Notes under the pieces: model-generated
Databases searched by the model: none
Seen by the model: only the letters and a program-made list of their open reading frames with translations
What the model was told of the DNA's origin: nothing
Shown: positions 46,223 through 57,997 of the stretch, piece after piece
Numbering within the stretch: position 1 is the stretch's first letter
Layout: every line of letters starts with the position of its first letter
Translations under genes and position numbers: made by a program
NCBI GenBank assembly: GCA_004369085.1
Contig: ML210187.1
Span: forward strand, 1 to 64,000
Length of the DNA stretch: 64,000 bases
DNA from: Coprinopsis marcescibilis
Taxonomy: Eukaryota; Basidiomycota; Agaricomycetes; Agaricales; Psathyrellaceae
Reading direction: 5' to 3'

Positions 46223-47946
46223 GTGATAATGACGCGCTGTTCAAGCCTCACGTGGGAGCGCGTGAAATCATTAAACATGTTACACTGTCACGGTCCACGG
46301 AGCAAAACCCCAGCGCGGAAATTTCTTGGACACAAGCCATCATCCACCCACTCATCGATGCAGACACCCGGGCCAGCATTCTCCACGCCGTTCTCGACGC
46401 CAGGACCCTCGAACACTCTGAGCTTTACACCTGGCAGTGGTTTCCCGAACCCGTTTAACAGCCACAACAGCGGTGTGGGGCTGACATGGGGACTCGGCCA
46501 GCCACCGTCGACAGTCGAGAAACCTGCAGCTGCAGATGTCACATTCGGAGGAAGCGCGTCGTGTAAAGGGAGCAACGGGGCTGGGATGCCAGGTCGCGCG
46601 AAGAAGACGCGATACAGGAGTTATAGGCCTGCAAACTCGAGCCCGTTGACACGGCTACCGAACGACTACGCGGACCATGATGATGATGAGATGGACGACG
46701 AGGATGTAGAGGATCTGGGTGGGCATGAGCCGTCGTCGCCGCTTGGACGGATGTCTACGTTTACTATTGGGTCTGGTGGGAGTGGTGGCAGCTCGAGGAG
46801 GAGCAATGAGAATGACTCGCCGTTGTTGGCCAGGCGGAGGGCACAGTACAAGTCGACGGGGGGTGGGATTCCTGGGGGTGGCACATCGAGGAGGAGCAGT
46901 TACGGGGATACGTTGTCGAGGAGAGCGGTGATTGAGTCGTCGAGCTCGCCTGTGAGACCGCTTTCGTCTCCCCCAATCGCGTCCTTGTTTCGTGGTGGTG
47001 GTGGTGGTGGACTGCCCACTACGCCTGAAGACCCACAGCGTGCGTTTTTAAGAGAAAGGTTCAAAAGGAGGTGTTTTGAACGCGCTACGAAGGCAAGGGA
47101 GAATGCTGTCAAGGCAAAGAGGAGAGATTGTGGTGAATTGGGCGCCTGGAATCGGAGAAGGAAGAATGCCAATACGGTGGGCGACGATGCTGGAATGGAG
47201 GAGGAAGATTCAGACCTTGAATCGGATACAGAGGAAATCATGAACGATGAGGTATGTTTCAAGGTCCTACTCATCGAGTGGCAGACACTGACACCCGTAT
47301 TGTAGCTCTTCCGGCGCATCATGCTGAATGTCAATAGAAAATGGCAGCATTCAAACCGCGTCTCTTTCCAGAATGAAGTTGGTAGCTCTCTGGATCCTGA
47401 CATGGAAGACGTGACGAGATGGGAGCAAGAGTTGACAGGTTCGCTACATTCCTCATTCCTTCGCAACTTGAGCGCGAACCTGATTGTCATTTTCTAGTAC
47501 CAGGAACAGCAACCTGGCCGTCTTCCCCAGCTCAAATCCAGTCTTCGACCAGCGCTGCTACCATTCCTCCTTCGTCGTCCACGATTGGTGATATTCTCAG
47601 CTTCAAAACGCCACTGACAGCATTGGGTCCGACCACACCGGTCATCGATGAAGTAGAGGAATTCGACCCGGCCGAATGGGAGGATGCTGAGCTCGATGCT
47701 TATGCGGAGGAGTATGCGAGGCTGATGGAAGAAGAGGTACACCAGCAACAACAGCATGAGCAGGAACAGCAGGAACAACATGAACAACGTGAACAGCAGA
47801 GTCGATACGAACAGCAGCAACAACACTTCCAACAGACGACCCTGCCACAGCAATATCAGGACACTCTCGTCGGGCTGGAAGATATCCCTGAAGAAGAGCT
47901 TTTTGGGACGTGGAATTGGGAGAACGACGTCGATATGGATGTATGA
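46223..47946 (+). CDS. Acidic, Ser- and Gln-rich protein of unknown function
   Basis: Exons 46223..47251, 47306..47438 and 47498..47946 join in frame to 536 aa; ATGs at 46229 and 46277 are other possible starts. Features in order: a Thr/Pro-rich N-terminus (repeated TPGP, SFTPGSGF), an acidic block (DHDDDEMDDEDVEDLG), Ser/Arg/Gly-rich stretches, a poly-Gly run, a basic helical segment (FLRERFKRRCFERATKAREN), another acidic block, a conserved-looking piece LFRRIMLNVNRKWQHSNRV in exon 2, an acidic helix (FDPAEWEDAELDAYAEEYAR) and a Gln/Glu-rich coiled region before the C-terminal FGTWNWENDVDMDV. The basic helix faintly recalls the N-terminus of RPA-interacting proteins, but I would not assign it. 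Probably nuclear, from composition. Confidence 0.72.
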
Positions 47947-48578
47947 TTCTGAGGAGATATCGGAGATGCTTAGAGCTAATGATTCTGGGAGAATATTACG
48001 TCGATGACTAATGGAGTTTCGATTTGAAAGCCAATGGGCGATAGTTGCAAGGAGGGAGAAGTTACATGCACATTCGACAACATGATATCGTCGTTCATAC
48101 TTATCATCCACATAAACTACTTTGCTACATATTACATAATTGAATACATTTCAAACGATTCTCGTGTCGCTGGCTTGTGTCCACTGTTCAAGTTCCGAGT
48201 CGGTCTCACCGTCAAATCCACATCAACCCTTGAACGTGCCCGTAATACCAACTCGTATCAGCGTCCCCATCAATCCAGGATATCTTGACACGTCCTCAAA
48301 TGACTCAAAGGGCTACATCGTACCTTCCTTTTGTTGACGGGTTTCGGTTCTCGGCCCACGGCTACCACGCGCACGGACCATTGCTATTTACTATAAAGCC
48401 TGGAAGCTAAGGAACCCTGATGTGAGTGCCCCACTAGTAGCTGGATTCAACCTTTAGATTGCGTACCTTTGTACTCACTACTATACACAAATTGAATCTT
48501 ATCTCTCACTCTCGTGTCGACACTCAACTTCCCCCTCTTGCATCGCTGAGCAACCACCCCAGTTGCAGCCTTGACAAC
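47947..48578. other. Intergenic, 630 bp
   Basis: It holds the 3' flank of the Gln-rich protein gene and the promoter/5' leader of F-box-like gene 1. No other feature was recognised. Confidence 0.5.
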
Positions 48579-49857
48579 ATGGTGTCCGCATTCCCTCCAG
48601 AACTCATACGAGAGATCGTTACACATCTACAACACCCCGGCCAGGACGATAGGTCCTCACTAAAAACTGCGACTCTCATTTCTTCGGCATTCCGACCGCA
48701 TTGTCAGAAGATTTTGTTCTTCAACTTGAAGCTCAAACACCCGGAAGATCTTGAACGGACATGGTGGCTGTTGGAGAACTCAAAGGCCATTCAGAACTAC
48801 ACCAAGAAACTCTCGCTTTATACTCATGAAATGACAGCCGGTGGCAAGAGCCTTGCGGTCGTCTTATGGCGCATCAAACAACTCGAAATTATTCGAGAAA
48901 TGGACCTGTCCCGCATCTTCAGGGTCGAAAGTATCTCAGCCGTCATTGCTTCTATCCTTTCATCAACCAAGTCCCCGATTCTCGCCTTGTTCATCCAGCG
49001 GCGGTATTTCGAGTGGATGACCTCCTTCACCCCACTTTTAAAGCGTTTGAGGCTGTGTGGTACAATGCCTTTATCAATGTTCAAGCTCACCCCAAGCCCA
49101 CCCCCGAGCACAGGTCAACGTTTACGACTTCATCACCTTCACCTGTCTGTAATTCAGCAGACCGGCATCTTTCGTTATCTATTCGACATAGGGGCTCTGG
49201 CAGAGTTGCGAACCCTCAACATCTGGCTGTCCCCAGGCCTAACACTGGATAACGCTGATCCCATTTCGGTCCTGCGTCCGCTTATCTTGGGCAGCGCCTC
49301 TTCCCTGAACGAATTCAGATATGAAGTCGATCTGTGTCGTGAGTCTTTGTAGCGCATATTGACCACTTTGGCCTCCATTGACGCGCAGTTATATAGTTGG
49401 ATCACGTCTTCAAGATAAAGAGATCTTTGATCTTTCCGGATTCACTCGGCTTCGGGAATTAAGCCTGTGTTTTGGCTACTTCAACCAGAGGTACACCCGG
49501 GATCGACGGGCATACATCCACAACACTCCGTTCAGATGGGTCATTGGTTTTCTCCAGACGGCCACCTCCGAAACTCCTCTCGAAAGGTTCCGCCTACGTT
49601 GGGACCATGTCCCATACGACGACACCAGACAGCTGTCGCCCGACTTCGACTTCCAGGCCTGGGAGGAACTCGACTCCTTGTTCACCGACCGGTCTCGGTT
49701 CTCGAGGCTGAAGAAAGTGCATTTGCAGATTCGAATCCATGATGACCTTCGTCATCAAGGTGTTACCACACAGTTCAAGGGGCTCTTGAAAAACACGGCT
49801 GACTTGGGTATCCTTCGGGTATGCAAGTCGCTGCGTTCGAAGTTCGAACCCCGTTAA
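48579..49857 (+). CDS. F-box/LRR-type protein, tandem copy 1
   Basis: Exons 48579..49338 and 49397..49857 give 406 aa. The start MVSAFPPELIREIVTHLQHP and ATLISSAFRPHCQKILFFNL match the degenerate F-box start (P-x-E-[LI]-x-x-x-I) common in basidiomycetes. F-box proteins bring substrates to SCF ubiquitin ligases by binding Skp1. The rest is a loose Leu-rich region (LAELRTLNIWLSPGLTLDNA; FTRLRELSLCFGYF), then HNTPFRWVIGFLQTATSETP, LRWDHVPYDD and LDSLFTDRSRFSRLKKV. The acceptor at 49394-49396 is preferred, since the AG eight bases earlier leads to a stop. The protein equals its neighbour in length and in intron position and phase. Confidence 0.78.
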
Positions 49858-50421
49858 TCCGGACATTTCTTATTTTTATTCACCTTCGTGAATGTGGCTC
49901 CTCTTAGCTAAAAAATCCCTTGGTGCTTTATATTAGTAGTTCATTTCATGTCTTCCTCCGGTCAAAATGTATGAACAAAGGGCCTGTTGGCCATTAGATG
50001 TACTTTTTTGGACGAATGAAATATACCCTGGCCGCCAACCATTATGGACTTGGTGCATTCCAAGTTAACTCGACGCTCAGATGAGATCTTCTGTATCAAA
50101 AATCATCCCAACTAGACCTTCACGATGACAATGGGATCGGATGCTGCTACTAGTTAACTTGGGCTAGTAGTACAGTATTAATTAGTTCGCCGGGCTCTGG
50201 TGGGACCTAGAGAGATCACATGACAGTCTCCTCGACAAGTCATGCTGACGCGCGTCCGTCGCGCGAGTCAATTTCTATCAACTTCTTGACAACGCTTCGA
50301 TCTTTAGACCTGGCCTTCAAGCTCAAGCTTCAAGCTTCAGCCTCAGGAGTGCCCAGTGAGTGTATTTTATACTTCTACATCTTCCCTTCCTCAAGTTCGC
50401 TATACCACTCTGCAGTTAGCG
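49858..50421. other. Intergenic, 560 bp
   Basis: A spacer between the tandem F-box-like genes that holds the promoter of copy 2. Confidence 0.5.
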
Positions 50422-51702
50422 ATGGATATCCCACCAGAGCTCGCTCGAGAGATAGTTGGTCATCTTCCAGCGCTTGACGAAGATAACGGCGTATCCCTCA
50501 AAGCCATGTCTCTCGTTTCCTCGACATTCAGCTCTTACAGTCAGGAACGCCTGTTCTACAGTTTGAATATCAACAGTCGAAAGGGAGATCCCACAGCCGG
50601 ACAGCGTATTATTCAGCGCTTGGATCATTGCCAGCTGGTGCGAAAATATATGCGAAAGCTTTCCATAACCATCAGCGATCCTTCCTTGGAGCCTAGCGTT
50701 GCTGAGGCGTTGCAGCACCTTAATCGCCTCAACATCATCCGTGAGGTGAATATGGATTGGCAGAGCTGGACGTATTGTCCATCAGACGTTCCAGACGCCA
50801 TTGCCGCCATTCTTTCCTCCGCCACATCCCCCATCATTTCTTTGCGACTACGGAGGTGCTCCGCACATCTTGCAGACTTGTGTACCTCGTCGCTTGAGTA
50901 CTTGGAGCTTGTTCAGCCCAGGACTCTGTCGATCATCCCGCCGTTGAGGGAACAGGGCTTTGTACACCTCAAAGAGCTCTGCCTCGAGGCAACAAGTGCT
51001 TTGCTTGCAGAGAGCGCGGTTAGACGCCTACTCCAGTCGTCCAGGAACAGGATGTCAGACCTGCGCAGTCTAAGGCTACAGATAATGTCAGTCAACTTGG
51101 ACGAGGTCAAAGTTCTACATTCTCTGGCTACTCTAGTTCTGGCCAGTGCTTCTTCCCTGCGCGCTCTCGAATATACCATTGGATTGACCTGTGAGTTCTC
51201 TCCCAAACATTGCATCACACATCGAAGTATGTAACTGTTACCCCATGTAGACAGTACACTCTTGAAAGAAGAGGGCGTATTCGATCTTTCTCGGTTTACA
51301 CAGCTCCGAGAAATGCGTCTATCGTTCCAACATGCCCGCTATTTTGACCAAGAAGGGGAGGGATATCACCACAATACCCCATTCAAGTGGGTTCTTTGTC
51401 TACTTCAGACCGTGTCCAGTGCGATGCCTCTCGAAAACGTCGAGCTGACCTGGGACCATGTCCCCTACAACGAAGGCGTACAGCTAGCCCCAGATTTTGA
51501 CTTCCAGATTTGGGAAGAACTTGACTTGCTGTTCTCGGACCGATCCCGGTTTGAGAGATTGAGTTGGGTGGGGCTTCACATTCGGGTCGAAGGTAGCCTC
51601 ATTCATAATGATCCAACTGGGGAATTTGGACGGCTTTTGAAGAAAACGATGGACCGGGGTATCCTTCGCCTACGCAAGACTGTTTACCCTCGCCCTGCTT
51701 AA
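50422..51702 (+). CDS. F-box/LRR-type protein, tandem copy 2
   Basis: Exons 50422..51190 and 51251..51702 give 406 aa. The start at 50422 (MDIPPELAREIVGHLPALDE) aligns with copy 1; the frame is open further upstream. Then MSLVSSTFSSYSQERLFYSL, IRKLSITI-like strands, VPDAIAAILSSATSPIISLR, LVLASASSLRALEYTIGL, and after the intron EGVFDLSRFTQLREMRLSF, HNTPFKWVLCLLQTVSSAMP, LTWDHVPYNEG and LDLLFSDRSRFERLSWV. The shared blocks with copy 1 show a tandem duplication. A substrate-recruiting role in an SCF complex is inferred; the F-box is degenerate and Skp1 binding is not certain. Confidence 0.78.
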
Positions 51703-51870
51703 TACGACGACCAGAAAATGAGCGCGCAAAGAACAGGGCGATTTTGTGAGAACAAAATAAGGAATGGGCGCATGTTGCTTATCAGAGATCGGATCATGGC
51801 AATATACATATTTGATTGACTATAAATACAGTTTTGTTGAGGAGCTGGACATTCAAAGGTAAGTCAAGGT

Positions 51871-52751
51871 TCAGAAGATGGCTCGGACCAAGCCTCCGCC
51901 AATCGCAGCCCCTATAACGCCATTTAGCTCAGCGTCGAGACATACACCGAAGGGCACGTACCGGCGCCAAATCCTACGCCACCAGCAGCAGAATGTGCAA
52001 GCTGAATGAATAGGAAGAGGGATTGGCACTGTGAGCAGCTAGCTGGATTAGGCGGCAGGATACACTCACCGTGTCTTTGTACTTGTTGAATCCAGCCTTC
52101 TTCGCCTCGGTACCGGACTTCTCTTGCAGCCCAATAGAGTTTACTCGTCGATTTGCCGGAGCAGGGGCCTTATTAGAGCCACGGAGCGCATTCGACAGCC
52201 TCCTGTATGGCTTCGGCTTAGCCCCAGGAGGGGCACCTGGTGCGACCATCCTAGGCTTTTCGACGTAGTTGGCCGGAAAGATACCTTCCCTCCCTTTACA
52301 ACGACCCGTCCACCAGTCCTCATTTGTTTCCTCAATAACATCAATGACATCTCCGCTCGCGAAGGAGAGATCATTGGGATCCTAGAGCCCCAAGCGGTGA
52401 ACAACCGACCATCGATGGTAATAGACGCGCAAAACTCACCGACCCATTTTCATTGTATCCCCAAATCGCCCTGGCTTGCTTCGGAATTGGTATAGCTGGA
52501 ACAGGTCTGGGCGGGGTCGCTGGTGCGCCTATCGAAGGCATCAAACCGGAGAGTCTGGACGAGAGTGAGGACCGGGCGCTGCTGCTACTTTGGCCCTGGC
52601 CAGCGTTGCCCTCTGTGGGAAGTCGCTGCAGTATTTCTGCGGCGCTGTCCCGAGAGATGTAATTCTGCGAAACTAGAAAGTGGACATCCTGCTCAATTTG
52701 AGAAATAATGTGGGTGATGAGGGCAGGATTTTGGGCTTCAGAGGCTGGCAT
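51871..52751 (-). CDS. SH3-domain protein, Lsb1/Pin3-like, paralogue 2
   Basis: Exons 52751..52440, 52381..52070, 52001..51962 and 51911..51871 give 234 aa. The last two exons are 40 and 41 nt, the same as in paralogue 1, and all intron phases agree. The N-terminus (ALITHIISQIEQDVHFLVSQ, YISRDSAAEILQRLP) is followed by an SH3 domain (ARAIWGYNENGSDPNDLSF, GDVIDVIEETNEDWWTGRC, GREGIFPANYVEKP) and the same Gly-rich end GGGLVRAIF. The linker has more basic residues than in paralogue 1 (YRRLSNALRG). It probably has a related actin/endocytic adaptor role. It lies about 8 kb from paralogue 1 in inverted orientation. Confidence 0.88.
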
Positions 52752-53077
52752 TTGGGATTAGGATGGGAAGAAGAAAGAAAGTTGGGGGTTATCTACTTAA
52801 CTGCGATCAATGACTCTTTGCAGGACCGTCAATAACCGGGGGATTCTGACACTGACAGTGACCGCAGTCAGCATTTGTCACTCGGTGGTCCGTGCGTGAG
52901 GTCACAACCAAGCCGTAACAGCGCATTTGCGAGGCTTCTCTCAGCTTTTACGAGACTTCAGCGCCGCGACCAAGGGCCTAAAACTGCTGAGCATATATTG
53001 GGTGACTACCATGTGTCGTACATAGTAAGTGCATGGTGCATCTATAGTGCCATGACGTAATGAGTTGACAGCGCCTA
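52752..53077. other. Intergenic, 326 bp
   Basis: It holds the promoter of SH3 gene 2 and the 3' flank of P450 5. Nothing else was recognised. Confidence 0.5.
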
Positions 53078-55333
53078 TTAGGTGCTGAAACTGAGTGACT
53101 GCCTGATCACTTCTGCTTTCTCTTGTGAACGAGGTTTCAGCTCATATGCAAAGGGTTTGGCCATTCTATCACAATTGAGGCGTGAGCTAAACAGCGTGTG
53201 AGGAAAGGCAGTGGAGCAGACTTACATCGTAAGTCCCGCTGTGTTATATTCCTCCTGAGGCTCGACCTCATTTCCATTCTCATCTCTGGGCTTCTCGATG
53301 TCGAAGGTAGATATGATTGATGCAACGGCGAGCCACACGGAAGAGTATCCCATGAAGCGCCCAGGACATATCCTAGTACGAGTGTTATGGTGCGTAGAGC
53401 TCCTGCTGTGAAAATGGCCAGCCTACTTACCTTCTTCCGAATCCCCAGCACGCGTGTGCTGGGTCCCGTTGAGTCTCCAAGTCAAGTTTTCCATCCTTGA
53501 AGAAGCGTTCAGGGTTGAACGTGAATGGATCTGGGTAAATCTTCTCGTCGTGAAGCATGGCCCTGCAGTATAATAAGCGTCGAGCAACACCAAACATGTC
53601 TGGTGATCACGTACCATCCATTGGCAATAACGATGGAGCCTGCAGGAATCCTATAGCCTTTATACTCGTCTTCCGCGGAGAGTTTGTGAGGAACAGCTAG
53701 TCGGCTTCATGTCAGTTTAACGGTTCTGCACATGAACAATTGAAGGCGGACCAAGTGGTGCCACATCTCTCCATCGAAAGGCTTCGTTTACGACCGCGGT
53801 CACGTAAGGCAGATCCGGCTCATCATCGAATGTTGGGAGAGACCCTGAGTCCAGCACAGTATCCAGCTCCTTCTGTGCCTTCTTGAGGATCGCCGGGTTC
53901 TTCACGAGAGCTAACAAGCAAGAGAGAACAATGGAGACTGTCTACGTACAAGCCACGGAGTACGAGCTAAGCACATCCCGCAAGCTCGTCAGTCTGAGGA
54001 AGACGCACCGTTCTGCTACCAGCTAGTCGTGTACACAAATCAGTAGATTGTACCAATGAGAGGAAAACATACGTTGCGGCTTACCTGCATATACAGCACC
54101 TGCAGAGTTCTTGATGATCTCCTCTTGGTACACATCGCCTTCATTACCTTCCTTCATCTTTTGAAGACTAGCGGATACAAAGGATGGCTCGGCTTCGCCA
54201 GCTTCCTGAGTTGGTGTTAAGTACTCTTAACGTCTAGATAAAAGAAACACACTCACGAACGCGGCGTTTGCCGCAGAGTATGGAGTTTCAACCATATTCT
54301 TTGCCAAAACTTTCCCTTCCCGAGCAATTCGCTGAAAGTCTGCACCAGGCACCCACTCCGGAACGTACTTGAGAATGGGGAACGCATTCACGAGGTACTT
54401 TGTCGAGGCACTTGCAACCCGTCCCATTGCACCGCTTCCCTCTTCTGCTATCTTGAAGTATAAGTCATCTTCTTTCTTTACTTGAAGTCCGTACGTTACG
54501 GCGATAACGGTCTCTGCTACCATGCTTCTCCTATCAGCGTCCACATACCCGTATGGACTCAGAGTGGATACTCACTGACGCAAGTTCCTCTCCAGGTCCT
54601 GTGGTCGCTCCAGAAATAGATTCAGTAGGTTTCGTGTGGCCTTCACAATGTGTGGTCGAAATGGACGTGAGGAAGATGGGTGTAGCGTTTGCTGGGCCAG
54701 GCGACGATGCTTTCTCCTGTGGTATTGTCACTACACAATGCAATTATATAGCCACTCGGGCTATCTTACCAGACATTCCCTAGCGAAAAGGTGAGGCACA
54801 ATCAGGTAAACATTCACATAGGGTTCTATCTTTGGGGACATACCGTAGTCCATCATACCCAGATTGAAGTCCCAACCCATCAGCTCGACGACCATTGGCA
54901 TTCGGGGTCTGCGCGTGTTATTCAGCTACAACAACAGAGGGAGCGGAACTGCACGTACCTCCCAGAGTAAATCAAAGATCGCTTCTCAAGCAGCTCATTC
55001 GCAGCCTCAACGGTATCCAAAATTACCATCGACTTCCCGGCGACGTTCAAGTACAGAATATCTGTATCTGTGTCCATAATACGAGGATCATTCAAAGACC
55101 GCAAATCAGTAGAAAGAGATCAGCGTACCATACTGCTTGCACCAGGCATGGTATTTCTCCCATGACGAATCTAAAGGCATATCGAGCAGGTTGCCAATGA
55201 GAGGCAAACCTTTGGGTCCAGGTGGCAATGGCAGCCTGGAACGATTCTTCAGCGTCCTTCGTATCACCCATACGGCTCCCACTGTGGATACAATGACTGT
55301 TGCGAGAGTCCTAATGCTGCGCAGGTCGTCCAT
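53078..55333 (-). CDS. Cytochrome P450 monooxygenase 5 (atypical I helix)
   Basis: The start at 55333 gives MDDLRSIRTLATVIVSTVGA, then RLPLPPGPKGLPLIGNL, NTDILYLNVAGKSMVILD, PRMPMVVELMGWDFNLGM, microexon 54770..54779 (YGNVW), RKHRRLAQQTLHPSSSRP, MVAETVIAVTYGLQVKKEDD, KPRSQEK near the C-terminus, and FTFNPERFFKDGKLD. The K helix reads NEAFRWR (E-x-x-R), the heme loop WGFGRRICPGRFMG, and the stop is at 53078-53080. The short I-helix exon (54009..54022) reads A-G-S-R-T before T-V-S, where the other copies have A-G-x-D-T. The acidic residue that helps deliver protons to bound oxygen is thus Arg. Everything else looks intact, so this may be a copy with altered chemistry or an early stage of decay. 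Confidence 0.83.
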
Positions 55334-55744
55334 TGTGTATGACTGGGGACAAGGGTTGAAGCTCGTTCAAGGCTGGTTTGCGTCAACGACAGTCAACCAA
55401 ACAAACTGCCACGGTCGGGTGGCGCGAATCGTTACGGAGTCGATGAGAATCCTGGAGCTAAAAAAGGTAAGATGATGATGCCTGAAAGCTTGAAGGCTGA
55501 GGCAGCCTGACGGCATCGGTCTAAATTAATCTGACCAAGTGCGCGTAGACCGAACAACTGTCAAGGGATGTCCTCACAAATTCAAGAGAGGATTCAATTT
55601 GCGAAGATACTAAAAGACAGTGTCGGTGGAGAAGCAGAAAGTTGGTCTTATTGTCATCTCGTTCCAATAGCTTAAGGACTAAATCGTACATTCAGAAAGA
55701 AAAAGAAAGTTCAATCTAACTAAAAATAGGCATAACGGGGTGCA
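55334..55744. other. Spacer between P450 genes 5 and 6
   Basis: It holds the promoter of P450 5 and the 3' flank of P450 6; 410 bp with nothing else recognised. Confidence 0.5.
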
Positions 55745-57997
55745 TCATTGAGTGCCCCTGACCAGGTCCTCTTTGTCCTTAGAGCGCGGACGCAGCTGAT
55801 ATTTGAACGGTTTAGCCATTCTAAACAAAGCGTCAACTATAGTAATGAGGATTTGAAGAAGGACTTACATCGCAAGCCCAGGATCATAATCCCCAGGGGG
55901 GTCGATTTCGTTGCCGTTCTCATCCTTGGCTTTCTCGAGGTCAAAAATATAGATGATAGATGCAATAGCCAGCCATATAGAGGCATATGCAAAGTGTCGT
56001 CCAGGACATATCCTTCAAATAGTTTCGTAATGAGTGTTGTTAAGCGAGAATCCGGATTTTGACTGGGGCTGACCTTCGTCCAAAACCAAAGCACATTAGA
56101 CTTGGGTCGCGCTGAGTCTCCAGGTCCAGGTTCCCATCCTTTAGAAAACGGTCTGGGTTAAATTTGAAGGAGTCAGGATACATATTCTCATCGTGACACA
56201 TTGCCCTGGTGATTACATTACTGGGTATCAGAACAGATTACAATGTACTTGAGTGTCAGGAAGATGCTCACCATATGTTAGGGATGACCACAGACCCTGC
56301 AGGAATGAGAAAGCCTTCATACTCGTCATCAGTCGAAAGAGTATGAGGGACCCCTTCATAGACCATCAGACATTGAGTGGTATATTCGAGATGAAGTTAA
56401 ACACCTTGGGGAGTAACGGGTTGCCAGCGAATCGCCTCGTTGACAATTGCTGTGACATACGGCAAACGATCCTCGTCGCTGAAGTCGGGGAGGCAACCAG
56501 ACACAATAACGCTATCCAACTCTCGCTGTGCTCTCTTCGTAATCTCTGGGTTCTTGACAAGGCAGAGCATGCACGTGAATATCGTTGAAACGGTCTGAAG
56601 TGAAAGAGCTAAGAACCCAGAGCTGTCTTGTACCGAAGGCAATGTAACGTACTGTGTCAGACCCAGCTTTGGAGAGAATAAATCAGCTTTAGAAAAGTGT
56701 GCAATATACCCAATCTTACCCGCGTATAGTGCTCCTGCACACTCTTTAACGACATCTTCCTCAAACACCTCGTTCAATTCTTCGGATCTCTCGAGGAAAT
56801 GAGAAACAAAAGATGGTAAGATCGTTCCGTTGCTCTAAGTTGGTGATGTTATTAGAGCCGGCATTGGACACGGACTGAAAGAAATATAAATCAAGCCTTA
56901 CAATTGCGGTTTTGGCGGCCCCAAAAGGTAGTTCTATCATATCGAGTGTCTTCTCCTTCCACTCTCTCGTCCTTCGCTTAAAGCCCGCACCTGGAAACCA
57001 CTCGGGGATGTGCTTCAGTACTGGAATGATCTCTACAAGGAACTGGGTTGGATCATGGAATATCTGTATCACAGGTTCTACGCCCTCCTTGAAGGCCTTA
57101 ACATAGATGTCATTCTCTTGCATCACCTTTATGCCATAGGTTGATGAGGTAATGGTTTCTGCGGACATCCTAATAAGTATATCAAGTGTTAACCATTGTA
57201 TATCTGAAAGCCTTTGTGACACGCGCACAGTCTCAGATTACCGAGCATTTCCGCAGGATGGTCCAGAAACCGAGCAAGTGCAGTGCGCGTGGACTTGTTG
57301 ATGTGAGGGAGGTAATCCTTCGACGCGTTGGGATGTAGTGCTTGCTGGGTCGGCTTTCGATGTTTCCTCCTGAGATGTCGATAGTATTTAGCGTCGTCAC
57401 TCGAGTAACTGGAAACCAGAACACCGTACCAAATAGCGCCTGCGAACCAAGTTTCTGATAGAGGTACTTTGATCTATATAAGAAGCGCACGTACCGTAGT
57501 CTTTAAACGCCAGACTGAACTCCCAGCCCATCATTTCTCTCACCATCGTCATCTTTGGCCTAGCCAAATATAACTACAAGGGCAGGCGAATTACTCTGAA
57601 ACCTACTCACCGACCAGAGTAGATTGACGAGCGCTTTTCAAATAGGTCTATCGCAGCCTCGAAGCTGTTGAGGACTATCATAGTTGTTCCCGCAGCGCGC
57701 AGGTGGAGGATATCGCTGTCTGTTCCACCAAAGGTATGATTAAGGATGCAAGAGATGGCGGTTCATGTACTCACTATAGTACTTGCACCAGCTATTAAAC
57801 TTCTCCCACGCAAAATCAGGCGGTATGTCGAATAGATTTCCTACCAATGGGTACCCTTTTGGTCCGGGAGGTAGAGGTAAGCGGCGGCGAAAGTACCCAC
57901 TGGTGGCCCAGCCCAAGCAAGCCAGGGCCAAAACAGCGGGAAAAGCCAACGTAGCGATGTCTCCAGCTACAAGCATGGTATAAACCGTATAAGTCAA
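55745..57997 (-). CDS. Cytochrome P450 monooxygenase 6
   Basis: The start is at 57997 (MTYTVYTMLVAGDIATLAFP) or 57976 (MLVAGD). Then RLPLPPGPKGYPLVGNLFDI, SDILHLRAAGTTMIVLNSF, MTMVREMMGWEFSLAFKDY, microexon 57430..57439 (YGAIW), RKHRKPTQQALHPNASKDY, MSAETITSSTYGIKVMQEND, I helix AGSDTTVS, NEAIRWQ (E-x-x-R), FKFNPDRFLKDGNLD, heme loop FGFGRRICPGRHFA and C-terminus RPRSKDKEDLVRGTQ; stop 55745-55747. All P450 landmarks are present. It is the most AT-side (3'-most) intact member of the group in this window and lies head-on to nothing but a relic upstream of its start. Confidence 0.87.

Noticed and set aside
48579..51702. The F-box-like proteins as NLR-type immune receptors
   Set aside because: No NACHT/NB-ARC nucleotide-binding motif is present; only a degenerate F-box and loose Leu-rich sequence can be seen.
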